Assembly (NCBI GenBank): GCA_017517815.1
Contig: JAFWYA010000030.1
Coordinates: forward strand, 1 to 64,000
Reading direction: 5' to 3'
Origin: Clostridia bacterium
GTDB lineage: Bacteria; Bacillota_A; Clostridia; Christensenellales; Aristaeellaceae
Length of the DNA stretch: 64,000 nt
The notes beneath the pieces were generated by a model that saw nothing but the letters and a program-made list of their open reading frames with translations, was not told the origin of the DNA and did not search any database. Shown here piece by piece: positions 9,212-17,323 of this stretch. Position numbers and translations under genes: made by a program. Numbering within the stretch: position 1 is the first letter of the stretch; every line of letters starts with the position of its first letter.

Positions 9212-9292
9212 TTTTTGGTAAGGATGAGGTCACCGGTTCAAAGCCGCACATCAGACCCATAAACCCGACTTGTGTAATGCAAGTCGGGTTTT
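9212..9292 (+). repeat. Degenerate direct repeat A: tRNA-Thr(GGT)-like 3' half with terminator
   Basis: The stretch TTGGTAAGGATGAGGTC followed by ACCGGTTCAAAGCCG resembles an anticodon loop (GGT), variable loop and T-arm of tRNA-Thr. The 5' half of a tRNA is missing upstream, and the T-stem no longer closes fully. About 15 bases later a hairpin terminator follows. A diverged copy lies at 10673-10750 in the same order and orientation. This looks like a decayed tRNA end left by integration or by duplication. Confidence 0.5.
9262..9292 (+). terminator. Terminator inside repeat A
   Basis: ACCCGACTTG pairs with CAAGTCGGGT across the loop TGTAATG, followed by four T. Its twin in repeat B uses nearly the same loop (TGTTATG). 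Confidence 0.75.
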
Positions 9293-9350
9293 CATATTTC
9301 TTTTCAAAAAGCCTATAATATGACAAACTGATTGTAAGGTGAGCAATATG

Positions 9351-9620
9351 ATGTATCCATTTTTAACCCTAAATGATGAAACCGAAATTGTTCATTCCGA
9401 GATGCGTGAAGATGAGACGGTTAAGGTATATATTGAAAAACCTGATGCTGAAGATGGCTTCCACCACGCCATTTGTATTTTGCCGGAGTACCAGTGGATC
9501 GAAAACCATGGTTTTACTGATGCAGAAATTGAACGTTTTATGGAAGTCCTACAATCGACGGCCCATTTGATTTTGGAGTTTTCCAAGGATGGAGGCTTCG
9601 AAAATGCCGCAAGTTTTTAA
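9351..9620 (+). CDS. Small conserved protein, usual partner of DUF4160
   Basis: An 89-residue acidic protein without membrane segments. It includes MYPFLTLNDETEIVHSEM and a C-terminal helix ending TAHLILEFSKDGGFENAASF. Proteins of this look are found beside DUF4160 genes in Clostridia, an arrangement reminiscent of toxin-antitoxin pairs; the function is not established. AAGGTGAGCA precedes two adjacent ATGs (9348 and 9351) and a GTG at 9339; the second ATG is chosen because homologues start MYPF. Its end overlaps the start of the broken DUF4160 gene by 17 bases, so the two were coupled. Confidence 0.6.
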   Translation: MYPFLTLNDETEIVHSEMREDETVKVYIEKPDAEDGFHHAICILPEYQWIENHGFTDAEIERFMEVLQSTAHLILEFSKDGGFENAASF

Positions 9621-9875
9621 AATTGGTTCCTATTGGGTTTACTTCTGGACTAATGAAAACAAACCGCTGGAACCAGTACATATTCATATTTGAGAAGGGG
9701 CTCCTATGCAAAACGCCACGAAGATATGGATTACAAAAGCAGGCAAATGCTACCTGTGTCATAACAAATCCAATATTCCTGAACGTGCTTTGCGAAATAT
9801 GATGAAAATTATCGAAGCCCGGAAGTGCTGCAGCTTTGGTATGACTTTTTTGGCGAAGCAAACTTTTTCTGTTGA
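9604..9875 (+). pseudogene. Decayed DUF4160 gene (nonsense codon plus frameshift)
   Basis: Reading from the ATG gives MPQVFKIGSYWVYFWTNENK and then PVHIHI, the normal DUF4160 opening. A TGA at 9691 interrupts it. The same frame resumes with EGAPMQNATKIWIT, then NIPERALRNMMKII, which is the family's middle part. Near 9820 the frame changes, and the other frame gives EVLQLWYDFFGEANFF, the expected C-terminal helix, before a stop at 9873-9875. A single CGA-to-TGA change and one indel would explain the damage. No working product is expected except a 29-residue peptide. Confidence 0.7.
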
Positions 9876-9948
9876 GTTGTCTGCACTTCTATTGCATGTT
9901 TGAAATGCAGACTTCTCATTTTTGAGTGAATCACACACGAGGAAAGAG

Positions 9949-10680
9949 ATGAAGTTATTTTTAACCAGTGAAATAGGCGCAACGACTAAAATCAATGGAA
10001 AGCGCTGCACAGGAAAAATTGATAACCGGTATGGGTTTCTGGACTTGTTAAGAATACATCTGCACCGGACAGAACGGATGATATATATATCCGCTTATGC
10101 CGAAGATCAACTGCGCATAACAGAGTGGTTTTCCAACACGATAGAAGCTTTAAAAAATGAAAGCATTTTTTTCAAAGAAAACATTTTGATAAACGGAAAA
10201 AATGCGCATCTTCTCAAAAGATTGTTGACGGATACGGATGTCGTTTTTCTTTCGGGCGGACATTTGCCGACACAAAATTCTTTTTTTGCAGATATTTGTT
10301 TGGGCGGATTGCTGAAAAACTATGATGGCATTATCATTGCACAGAGTGCAGGCAGTATGAATTGCGCATCAACCGTCTATGTTTGCCCGGAAATTCCTGG
10401 CGAAGCAACGGATCCCGAGTTCCGCAGATTTCGTTCCGGACTTGGCTTGACAGACCTTCACGTGATTCCTCATTACAATAAGAACAGGCACATGCTGCTT
10501 GACGGCATGAAATTTTATGAGGATGTTATTGCCCCGGATACATTTCGTGTTCCGCTCTACCTGCTTATGGATGGATCCTTCGTATACATAGAAGATGATC
10601 ACTCTCCTGTGCCATATGGCGACATATTCCGTTTTTATCGAGGCGAAATCAAACGGATTGGTCCTGATGAAACTTTTTAG
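9949..10680 (+). CDS. Peptidase E-like protein (S51 family, type 1 glutamine amidotransferase fold)
   Basis: A 243-residue cytoplasmic protein. The nucleophile elbow AQSAGSMNCA and the preceding VVFLSGGHLPTQN are those of S51 peptidases, whose Ser nucleophile cleaves Asp-X dipeptides or, in cyanobacteria, cyanophycin dipeptides. The conserved DLHVIPHYN block carries a further active-site His. The ATG at 9949 follows GAGGAAAGAG; an upstream in-frame TTG is less likely. The stop codon lies inside repeat B, so the gene's 3' end and the tRNA-like remnant are fused. The exact substrate is unknown. Confidence 0.75.
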   Translation: MKLFLTSEIGATTKINGKRCTGKIDNRYGFLDLLRIHLHRTERMIYISAYAEDQLRITEWFSNTIEALKNESIFFKENILINGKNAHLLKRLLTDTDVVFLSGGHLPTQNSFFADICLGGLLKNYDGIIIAQSAGSMNCASTVYVCPEIPGEATDPEFRRFRSGLGLTDLHVIPHYNKNRHMLLDGMKFYEDVIAPDTFRVPLYLLMDGSFVYIEDDHSPVPYGDIFRFYRGEIKRIGPDETF

Positions 10681-10750
10681 CAAGGATGAGATCGCCTGTT
10701 CAAATACGCATGTCATTCCCCAAACCGGCTTGTGTTATGCAAGTCGGTTT
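10673..10750 (+). repeat. Degenerate direct repeat B (partner of repeat A)
   Basis: CAAGGATGAGATCGCC followed by TGTTCAAATACG matches repeat A with scattered changes, then a terminator hairpin of the same design. With repeat A it brackets about 1.4 kb carrying the DUF4160 pair and the peptidase E-like gene. The anticodon-position triplet has drifted from GGT to AGC, so it is not a working tRNA. Confidence 0.5.
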
Positions 10751-10752
10751 TT
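10722..10752 (+). terminator. Terminator inside repeat B, ends the peptidase E-like gene
   Basis: AAACCGGCTTG pairs with CAAGTCGGTTT (one G-T wobble) around TGTTATG, followed by a T run. Confidence 0.75.
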
Positions 10753-10957
10753 GTGTTCTGATGTCGCTGAATGGAGCTGCTAGTCACGATAAGGAAACCT
10801 CTATCCACATACCTCCTTGTTCTTTCAGGCCTTTGTCTTTCCTTTTTCCGCAAAAAAGTCGGAAACACAGGATATTTTCACTTGTTTTTCGGATGGTGAA
10901 CAGGGATGCATATCCTATATAATGGAAACAACATAAAACTGAAAGGAGCTTATCCTT

Positions 10958-11965
10958 ATGAAAAAGCTCATCGCTCTGGTCCTGGCTATGATCCTGTGCC
11001 TGTCCTGCGTGCCCGCCATGGCCGAGGACGACACCCTGGTGCTGATCACCGCTACCGCTGCTGACAACCTGGACGTGGTCATTCCCGCCTTCGAAGCCGC
11101 CACCGGCATCAAGGTCGAGATCATCACTGCCGGCACCGGTGAAGTGTACAGCCGCATTCAGAACGAAACCAACAACCCCTCTGCCGACGTGACCTGGATC
11201 TCCGCCAGCTACGTCATGCGCGACACCAGCTACTTCACCCCCTACGTGTCTGTGAATGATGCCGACCTGCCCGAAGCGTTCCGTGCCGGCGAAGGCTACA
11301 TCAACTTCACCAACTTCACCGTGCCCGTCATCCTGGTCAACAAGAATCTGGTCGACGTGGAAATCAAGGGCTACAAGGATCTGCTGGATCCCTCCCTGTT
11401 CGGCAAGATCGCCCATGGCGACTCCGCCTCCTCTTCTTCCGCCTACAATCACCTCGAAAACATGCTCTACTCCATCGGCAATGGCGACATGTTCGCTGAG
11501 GAAGCCTGGGAGTACGTTGAAGCGTTCCTCAAGCAGCTGGACGGCCGCATCGTCAACAGCTCCGGCACCATCTACAAGGGCACCGAGTCCGGCGAATATG
11601 CCGTTGGCATGAGCTGGGATACCCCCGCGCTGGGCTACCTGGCTCAGGGCATCGACTACCTGGAAATGGTCACCATGGAAGAAGGCGCTCTGTGCTCTCC
11701 CAGCGGTGTTGCCATCATCAAGAACTGCAAGCATGAGGAAGCTGCCAAGAAGTTCGTTGACTTCATGACCAGCAAGGAATGCCAGTCTCTGCTGGGCACC
11801 CAGGTTCCCGGCGCCAACCCCCTGCGCACTGACGTGGAACTGGCTCCCTACAAGACCGGCCTGGCCGACATGAACGCCATGGTTATCAGCCCCGTGACCT
11901 CCAGCGAAAACAAGCCCCTGGTTCTGGAGCGTTATCAGGATCTGTACCTGGAAATCTTCGAATAA
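10958..11965 (+). CDS. ABC transporter substrate-binding protein (Afu/Fbp type)
   Basis: A 335-residue type 2 periplasmic-binding-fold protein. A signal peptide ends at VPAMA-ED; the Cys in LCLSC does not form a good lipobox, so it may be released or held by another means. The mature part begins with LVLITATAADNLDVVIPAFEA and has the late GVAIIKNCKHEEAAKKFVDF block of iron- and sugar-phosphate-binding members. Family members bind ferric iron or, for AfuA, hexose phosphates; the ligand cannot be decided here. AAAGGAGC precedes the ATG and a TATAAT lies at 10918-10923. A strong hairpin follows, which may raise its level above the downstream genes. Confidence 0.85.
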   Translation: MKKLIALVLAMILCLSCVPAMAEDDTLVLITATAADNLDVVIPAFEAATGIKVEIITAGTGEVYSRIQNETNNPSADVTWISASYVMRDTSYFTPYVSVNDADLPEAFRAGEGYINFTNFTVPVILVNKNLVDVEIKGYKDLLDPSLFGKIAHGDSASSSSAYNHLENMLYSIGNGDMFAEEAWEYVEAFLKQLDGRIVNSSGTIYKGTESGEYAVGMSWDTPALGYLAQGIDYLEMVTMEEGALCSPSGVAIIKNCKHEEAAKKFVDFMTSKECQSLLGTQVPGANPLRTDVELAPYKTGLADMNAMVISPVTSSENKPLVLERYQDLYLEIFE

Positions 11966-11984
11966 TTTTTGAAGTGAATCCCGC

Positions 11985-12020
11985 GCAGAATCCCTCCCGT
12001 CTTCCCGGGAGGGATTCTGC
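11985..12020 (+). other. mRNA hairpin between binding-protein and ATPase genes
   Basis: A perfect 14-bp stem (GCAGAATCCCTCCC and its complement) with an 8-base loop is not followed by a T run. It is more likely an RNA-stabilising or partial attenuator element that gives excess binding protein than a full terminator (inference from the usual layout of importer operons). Confidence 0.7.
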
Positions 12021-12055
12021 ATAAAGACAGCCTTTTGAAAAAGGAGCTCGAGTAT

Positions 12056-13147
12056 ATGAGCGTTACGATCAAAATTGAGCATGCGGTAAAGAAATTCGGC
12101 AGCAACACCGTCATCAAGGACCTTTCCCTCACCGTTGAGCAGGGCGAGTTTTTTACCCTGCTGGGTTCCTCCGGCTGCGGCAAGACCACCCTGCTGCGCA
12201 TGATCGCGGGCTTCAACAGCATTGAAGGCGGCGACTTTTATTTCAACGACAAGCGCATCAACGACATGCCTCCCTACAAGCGCAATATCGGCATGGTGTT
12301 CCAGAACTATGCCATTTTCCCGCATATGAACACGTTCAATAACGTCGCCTTCGGCCTCAAGCAGCAGAAGGTGCGTGAACCTGAGCTTTCCCGCCGCGTG
12401 AATGAAATGCTGGAAACCGTGCAGATTTCCGAGCTGCGCGACAGAATGCCCAAAAACATGTCCGGCGGCCAGCAGCAGCGCATCGCGCTGGCGCGCGCCA
12501 TCGTGATGCAGCCCGACGTGCTGCTGATGGACGAGCCGCTCAGTAACCTCGACGCCAAGCTGCGCGTAGAAATGCGCACAGCCATCAAACATATTCAGAA
12601 CGCCTGCAAGATCACCACCATTTACGTCACTCACGACCAAGAGGAGGCGCTGGCCATCTCCGACCGCATCGCGGTCATGCGCGAGGGCGTCATTCAGCAG
12701 GTGGGCGCGCCCATCACCATTTATCAGCATCCTGCCAACCTGTTCGTGGCCACCTTCATTGGCCAGAGCAGTCTGATGGACGCCACCGCCCTGCATGTGG
12801 ACGGTCAGCCCGCTGTGAAGCTTTATGACGGCAGCGTGCGCGTGCTGCCCGGCATGCGCGCCGATATTGCCGATGGCACGGCGCTTAAACTGTGCATCCG
12901 CCCCAATGAATTCCACTTTGCCGACGAGGGCCTCAGCGCCTCCGTGGAGGAGCGCGTGTTCTTCGGCGATACCATGCGCTACACCCTCAGGCTGGACAAC
13001 GGCCAGGTGATCGAGATCAAGCAGGACATCCACCAGCCCCTTGCGCAGATCGGCGAAAAGGTGAAGCTGTCCTTCCGCAGCGACGTGGTGAATGCCTTTG
13101 ACGCACAGAGCGAGGTGTCTGTCATGAAGGAAGTGGTGCAGGCATGA
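12056..13147 (+). CDS. ABC transporter ATP-binding protein (Afu/Fbp/Pot type)
   Basis: A 363-residue cytoplasmic ATPase of the importer. Walker A is GSSGCGKTT near residue 38, the signature is MSGGQQQRIALARA near residue 135, and Walker B is VLLMDEPLSNLD near residue 155, followed by the switch His in YVTHDQEEA. A C-terminal TOBE region begins after residue 240 and ends near AFDAQ. The ATG at 12056 sits behind AAGGAGCTCGAG. Its end overlaps the permease start by four bases (ATGA). Confidence 0.9.
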   Translation: MSVTIKIEHAVKKFGSNTVIKDLSLTVEQGEFFTLLGSSGCGKTTLLRMIAGFNSIEGGDFYFNDKRINDMPPYKRNIGMVFQNYAIFPHMNTFNNVAFGLKQQKVREPELSRRVNEMLETVQISELRDRMPKNMSGGQQQRIALARAIVMQPDVLLMDEPLSNLDAKLRVEMRTAIKHIQNACKITTIYVTHDQEEALAISDRIAVMREGVIQQVGAPITIYQHPANLFVATFIGQSSLMDATALHVDGQPAVKLYDGSVRVLPGMRADIADGTALKLCIRPNEFHFADEGLSASVEERVFFGDTMRYTLRLDNGQVIEIKQDIHQPLAQIGEKVKLSFRSDVVNAFDAQSEVSVMKEVVQA

Positions 13148-14796
13148 AAAAGCGCCGCTTTCTCAACGGCTGGACGCTGATCACCGCCGCATGCTTCCTG
13201 TTCTTCCTGTTCTTCTTCCTGTATCCCATCTCGCGCATTTTCATCAACAGCGTGTATAACTTCGAGACCGGCACGTTCTCGATGAAGTCGTTTGTGAAGT
13301 TCTTTACCAAGCGCTATTACACCAATACCGTGTGGAACAGCCTGAAGGTCACGTCACTGGCCACGCTGTCTACGGCGTTCTTTGGCGGCACGCTGGCCTA
13401 CCTGGCGCGCACCATCCGCCTGCGCGGCAAGCGCGTGCTGGATATCGTGATGCTCATTTCCGTGCTGTCGCCGCCCTTCATCGGCGCGTATTCGTGGATC
13501 GTGCTGCTGGGCCGCGCGGGCGTGGTGACCGAGTTCATCAACAAGCTGTTCGGCATCCAGTTTGAGGGCATCTACGGCTTCTCCGGCATTCTGCTGGTGT
13601 TCACCATCAAGCTGTCGCCGCTGGTATATCTGTATGTATCCGGCGCTTTGAAAAACCTGGATAACTCCCTCAACGAAGCCAGCGAAAGCATGGGCTGCCG
13701 CGGCGTTCGCAAGATCGTTACCGTGATCCTGCCGCTGATCCTGCCCACGCTGCTGGCGTCGGCGCTGCTGGTATTCATGCGCGCTCTGGCGGACTTCGGT
13801 ACCCCCATGCTCATCGGCGAGGGCTACCGCACACTGCCGGTGCTCATCTACAACAGCTTCATCGGCGAGGTTTCGCAGGACCATTCCTTTGCTGCTGCCA
13901 TCAGCGTGATCATCGTGGCGTTCACCACGGCCATCTTCCTGCTGCAGCGCTGGGTGGCCGGCCGCGTCAACATCGAAATGAGCTCCATGAACCCGCTGGA
14001 GCCCAAGAAGGCCACCGGCATCCGCAATGTGCTGGCGCATGCGTATGCGTATGTGTTCATCCTGCTGGAGCTGCTGCCCATCATCGTGGTCACGTTCAAC
14101 TCGTTCCAGAACACGCAGGGCAGCATGTTTGTGGAGGGCTTCTCGCTGACCAGCTATGTGAAGGCCTTCAACTCGATGGGCTCGTCCATCGCAAACACCT
14201 ACATGTACTCCATCGCAGCGCTGTTCATCATTCTGGTGATCGGCATTCTGGTATCCTACAGCTCTGTGCGCCGCCCCAGCGTGCTCACGGCTGTGCTTGA
14301 TACCACCACTATGTTCCCCTACATTATTCCCGGTTCGGTACTGGGCATTTCGATGCTGCTGGCCTTCAACAAGCCTCCGCTCACCCTGTCGGGTACGGCG
14401 ATGATCATCATCGCGGCGTACGTCATCCGCCGACTGCCGTATACCATCCGCTCCTCCAGCGCGATTCTGCGGCAGATCAGCCCAAGTGTCGAGGAGGCCT
14501 CGCAGAGCCTGGGCGCAAACGGCGCCGAGACCTTTGTGAAGGTCACCGTGCCCATGATGATCTCGGGCGTGCTGCCCGGCGCACTGATGAGCTGGATGTC
14601 CATCATCAGCGAGCTGAGTGCGTCCATCATGCTGTATGTGGGCACCACCAAGACGATGACCATCTCCATCTATACCGAGGTCATCCGCGGCAACTTCGGC
14701 GTGGCAAGCGCGCTGTCGACCATCCTGATCCTGTCGACCATCGTGGTGCTGCTGACTTTCTTCAAGCTCACCGGCCGGTCTGAGATCGAACTGTAA
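13144..14796 (+). CDS. ABC transporter permease, fused double-domain (AfuB/FbpB type)
   Basis: A 550-residue membrane protein with about 12 hydrophobic segments, made of two tandem binding-protein-dependent permease units. Each has an EAA-type coupling loop: NEASESMGCRGVRKIVTVILP near residues 178-198 and VEEASQSLGANGAETFVKVTVP near 450. A single fused permease is the norm for FbpB/AfuB, so one protein can form the whole channel. It is coupled to the ATPase by overlap and followed by a terminator. Confidence 0.9.
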   Translation: MKKRRFLNGWTLITAACFLFFLFFFLYPISRIFINSVYNFETGTFSMKSFVKFFTKRYYTNTVWNSLKVTSLATLSTAFFGGTLAYLARTIRLRGKRVLDIVMLISVLSPPFIGAYSWIVLLGRAGVVTEFINKLFGIQFEGIYGFSGILLVFTIKLSPLVYLYVSGALKNLDNSLNEASESMGCRGVRKIVTVILPLILPTLLASALLVFMRALADFGTPMLIGEGYRTLPVLIYNSFIGEVSQDHSFAAAISVIIVAFTTAIFLLQRWVAGRVNIEMSSMNPLEPKKATGIRNVLAHAYAYVFILLELLPIIVVTFNSFQNTQGSMFVEGFSLTSYVKAFNSMGSSIANTYMYSIAALFIILVIGILVSYSSVRRPSVLTAVLDTTTMFPYIIPGSVLGISMLLAFNKPPLTLSGTAMIIIAAYVIRRLPYTIRSSSAILRQISPSVEEASQSLGANGAETFVKVTVPMMISGVLPGALMSWMSIISELSASIMLYVGTTKTMTISIYTEVIRGNFGVASALSTILILSTIVVLLTFFKLTGRSEIEL

Positions 14797-14805
14797 AACA
14801 CAGCT

Positions 14806-14838
14806 GCCCCGTGTGCCTGGATGGCATGCGGGGCTTTT
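14806..14838 (+). terminator. Terminator of the ABC importer operon
   Basis: GCCCCGTGTGCC pairs with GGCATGCGGGGC (two G-T wobbles) around a 5-base loop, followed by TTTTCCTTTT. Confidence 0.8.
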
Positions 14839-14894
14839 CCTTTTGACGAAAAAGCGGTATAATCAGGGTACAGATGTGAAAGGAACCATATACC

Positions 14895-16601
14895 ATGAAT
14901 CCGCGCTATTCATTTCCCTACCAGCGCGCGCTGCACAGTCGCATGATGCGCACGACGCTCAAGCCTGTGCTCATCATCGGGCTTTGCATTCTGATCGCGC
15001 TGCCGGTGTTTTTAACGGCCATACTGAGCACGCAGGGCAGCCAGCAGTGCCGCAGCTTTGCCGATGAATTTTCGGCGGAGGTATCTGCCTGTACGGAACG
15101 GCTGACTGCGCTCAGCTCCGATGAACTGGCGCTGATGAACGGCTTTCTCAAAGACGGGAGGCACAGCGTGGCTGTTTATGAGCTGCTCTATGCTCTGCGT
15201 AATCACTATGCGCCCGGGGCCTATTTCGAGCTGACCACGCCCGACGGCGCACACCGCGCGTTCAATCTGCCTGCGCACAGCCTGGGCGGTGTGCACGGCG
15301 ATGCGCTTTTGTGGAAAAAACTGCGTGAGGGCGGTGGGGTAGTAGAGGGCGTGCACGTGCCTGTGCCCGGCGACGACGACGCGCCGGTGCTTACGCTGGC
15401 CGTGCCTGTGATGGACGGCGGTACGCTCACCGGTACGCTTGCGCTGATGTGGCTGCCCTCCTGGCTGGACGAGACCGCCGCCAGCGGCCGCTGGGCCACG
15501 CTGCTGACATCAGATACGGGGCGCATGGTATATCAGAGCAGCACATTCTGGCAGCATTTGAGCAAACGCTTTGAATACGAGAAGCTGGCCGGGCCGCTGG
15601 TGCGGTTTGCAGGCGGAATGTATCTGGCCGGCAGCGCGCCGGTGACGGGCACGACCCTCACGGCGTATGTGCTGACAGGGTTTGACTTCATCATTCCGGT
15701 GATGCTGTTTTCAGGGCTGTTCATGGCGGCGCTGGTGGGCATGATGGTGCTGCTCATCAACCGGCTGAGCTATCAGGTGGCCACAGGCCCATTGCTTGAG
15801 CCGTTTGACAAGCTGTTCACCGCCCTCAAGCGCTACGGCGAGGGCGATACCCTCAGCCGCATCGCTGTGGATGCATCCGACGACGCAGCGCCGTACCTGT
15901 CGCAGTTCAACGCCGTGCTTGACGAGGTGGAGCAGCTGCTTTGCAACAACCGCGAGCTTGCGCGGGTGACCAGCGCAACGGAGCTGAAAATGCTGGAGGC
16001 GCAGTTTCAGCCGCATTTCATGTTCAATATGCTCGACATGATCAAATACACCATCCGCGACGATCCTGATCAGGCGGTGCAGATGGTGCTGACCCTTGCG
16101 CACATGCTGCGCTACACGCTGGACGTGCGGTTTGATCAGGTAAGCGTGCGCGAGGATCTGGGCTACCTGAAGGATTATCTGCACATGCAGGAACTCAGGC
16201 TGGGCGAGTGGTTCGCCTACGAGATCGACTGCCCCAATGACGTGCTGGATCTGCCCATTCCAAAGCTCATCATGCAGCCGCTGGTGGAAAACAGCGTGAA
16301 GTATGGCTTCACTGGCGAAAAGCCGTTTTTGCTGAGTATCACGCTTGAAAAAACGCAGACCGGCATGCTCATCACCATCCGCGACAACGGCGCAGGCATG
16401 GAGCGCGCCCAGCTGGAAAGCCTGCGCGCCGCTCTCAGCCGCGACGAACAGACCGGCGTGCACGTGGGCCTGTTCAACACTCACCGCAGACTGGTGCTGG
16501 CCTATGGCAGCGGCGCGGGTCTGCACATTGAATCTCAGCCGGACGGCGGCACCTGCGTGACCATGCGGCTTGCGCCGTCAGAAACGGGGGAACGGATATG
16601 A
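14895..16601 (+). CDS. YesM-type sensor histidine kinase
   Basis: A 568-residue membrane kinase. The first membrane helix is near residues 22-42 and the second near 258-280, enclosing an extracytoplasmic sensor of about 215 residues; a HAMP-like linker follows. The phosphoacceptor block is EAQFQPHFMFNMLD near residue 370, typical of the LytS/YesM His_kinase family, then a HATPase with PKLIMQPLVENSVKYGF, RDNGAGM and VHVGLFNTHRRL. A TATAAT at 14858-14863 and GAAAGGAA lie upstream. It is coupled to its regulator. Position just after the importer suggests that it senses that substrate and controls its uptake. Confidence 0.9.
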   Translation: MNPRYSFPYQRALHSRMMRTTLKPVLIIGLCILIALPVFLTAILSTQGSQQCRSFADEFSAEVSACTERLTALSSDELALMNGFLKDGRHSVAVYELLYALRNHYAPGAYFELTTPDGAHRAFNLPAHSLGGVHGDALLWKKLREGGGVVEGVHVPVPGDDDAPVLTLAVPVMDGGTLTGTLALMWLPSWLDETAASGRWATLLTSDTGRMVYQSSTFWQHLSKRFEYEKLAGPLVRFAGGMYLAGSAPVTGTTLTAYVLTGFDFIIPVMLFSGLFMAALVGMMVLLINRLSYQVATGPLLEPFDKLFTALKRYGEGDTLSRIAVDASDDAAPYLSQFNAVLDEVEQLLCNNRELARVTSATELKMLEAQFQPHFMFNMLDMIKYTIRDDPDQAVQMVLTLAHMLRYTLDVRFDQVSVREDLGYLKDYLHMQELRLGEWFAYEIDCPNDVLDLPIPKLIMQPLVENSVKYGFTGEKPFLLSITLEKTQTGMLITIRDNGAGMERAQLESLRAALSRDEQTGVHVGLFNTHRRLVLAYGSGAGLHIESQPDGGTCVTMRLAPSETGERI

Positions 16602-17323
16602 TCAGCGTTTTGATCGTGGAGGACGAGCAGATCCTGCGGCGCGGACTGGTGCGGCAGGTCAACTGGGAAAGGTGCGGCTGCATCGTATGCGGCGAGGCAA
16701 GAAACGGCCAGGAAGGCCTGCAGATGATGCGAAGCCTCAGGCCGCAGATCGTGATCACCGACGTGCGCATGCCTTTGATGGACGGGCTGGAAATGCTGCG
16801 TCAGGGCAAGGCGGAATGCGGCTGTGAGGCGGTGATCCTGTCCGGCTTTGGCGAATTTGAGTATGCCCGCAGCGCCATGGCGCTGGGCGTGGCTGATTAC
16901 CTGCTCAAGCCCGTCGACCTTGCTCAGTTGGAAGAGGTGGTCACGCGCCTGACGAAGCGCATTGCGCAGAAGGCCGGGCCCGAGGCGTCGTCGCTCACCC
17001 GGCAGGCGGCGGACTACATTGCCGCCCATCTGGCCGAGGACCTGACCGCCGCGCAGGTGGCGCAGGCGCTGGGCGTGTCGCCCGACCATCTCAGCCGCCT
17101 GATGAAGCGCGACTGGTCGATGCCGCTGCATGAATACCTTACCGGCGTGCGCCTGATGACTGCATGCGCGCTGCTGAAAAACTCGCCCTCGCTGAAGGTA
17201 TACGAGGTGGCCCAGCGCGTGGGTTACCCGGATTACAAGTATTTTCATACCGTTTTCACGCGGCATGTGGGCGTGTCGCCCTCTGAATTCAAGAAAAACC
17301 CCATCCCCTACCCGAAAGGATGA
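16598..17323 (+). CDS. Response regulator, receiver plus AraC-type DNA-binding domain
   Basis: A 241-residue YesN-like regulator. The receiver domain has acidic VEDEQ at the start, the phospho-Asp in ITDVRMPLMDGLEML near residue 54, and the Lys in YLLKPVDL near residue 105. An AraC-type double helix-turn-helix fills residues 130-235, with LTAAQVAQALGVSPDHLSRL and VAQRVGYPDYKYFHTVFTRH. It is shorter than many YesN proteins because the linker is nearly absent. It overlaps the kinase by four bases and the SGNH hydrolase by four bases, so the three form one translational unit. Confidence 0.9.
   Translation: MISVLIVEDEQILRRGLVRQVNWERCGCIVCGEARNGQEGLQMMRSLRPQIVITDVRMPLMDGLEMLRQGKAECGCEAVILSGFGEFEYARSAMALGVADYLLKPVDLAQLEEVVTRLTKRIAQKAGPEASSLTRQAADYIAAHLAEDLTAAQVAQALGVSPDHLSRLMKRDWSMPLHEYLTGVRLMTACALLKNSPSLKVYEVAQRVGYPDYKYFHTVFTRHVGVSPSEFKKNPIPYPKG

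Noticed and set aside
9099..9326. Small minus-strand frame containing GFEPVTSSLPK
   Set aside because: That peptide is a typical false translation of a tRNA end; the DNA is better explained as repeat A.
10784..13033. Long open frame of about 750 codons on the minus strand
   Set aside because: Antisense to the binding-protein and ATPase genes, whose motifs are unmistakable; the translated sequence is low-complexity and rich in His, Gly and Val.
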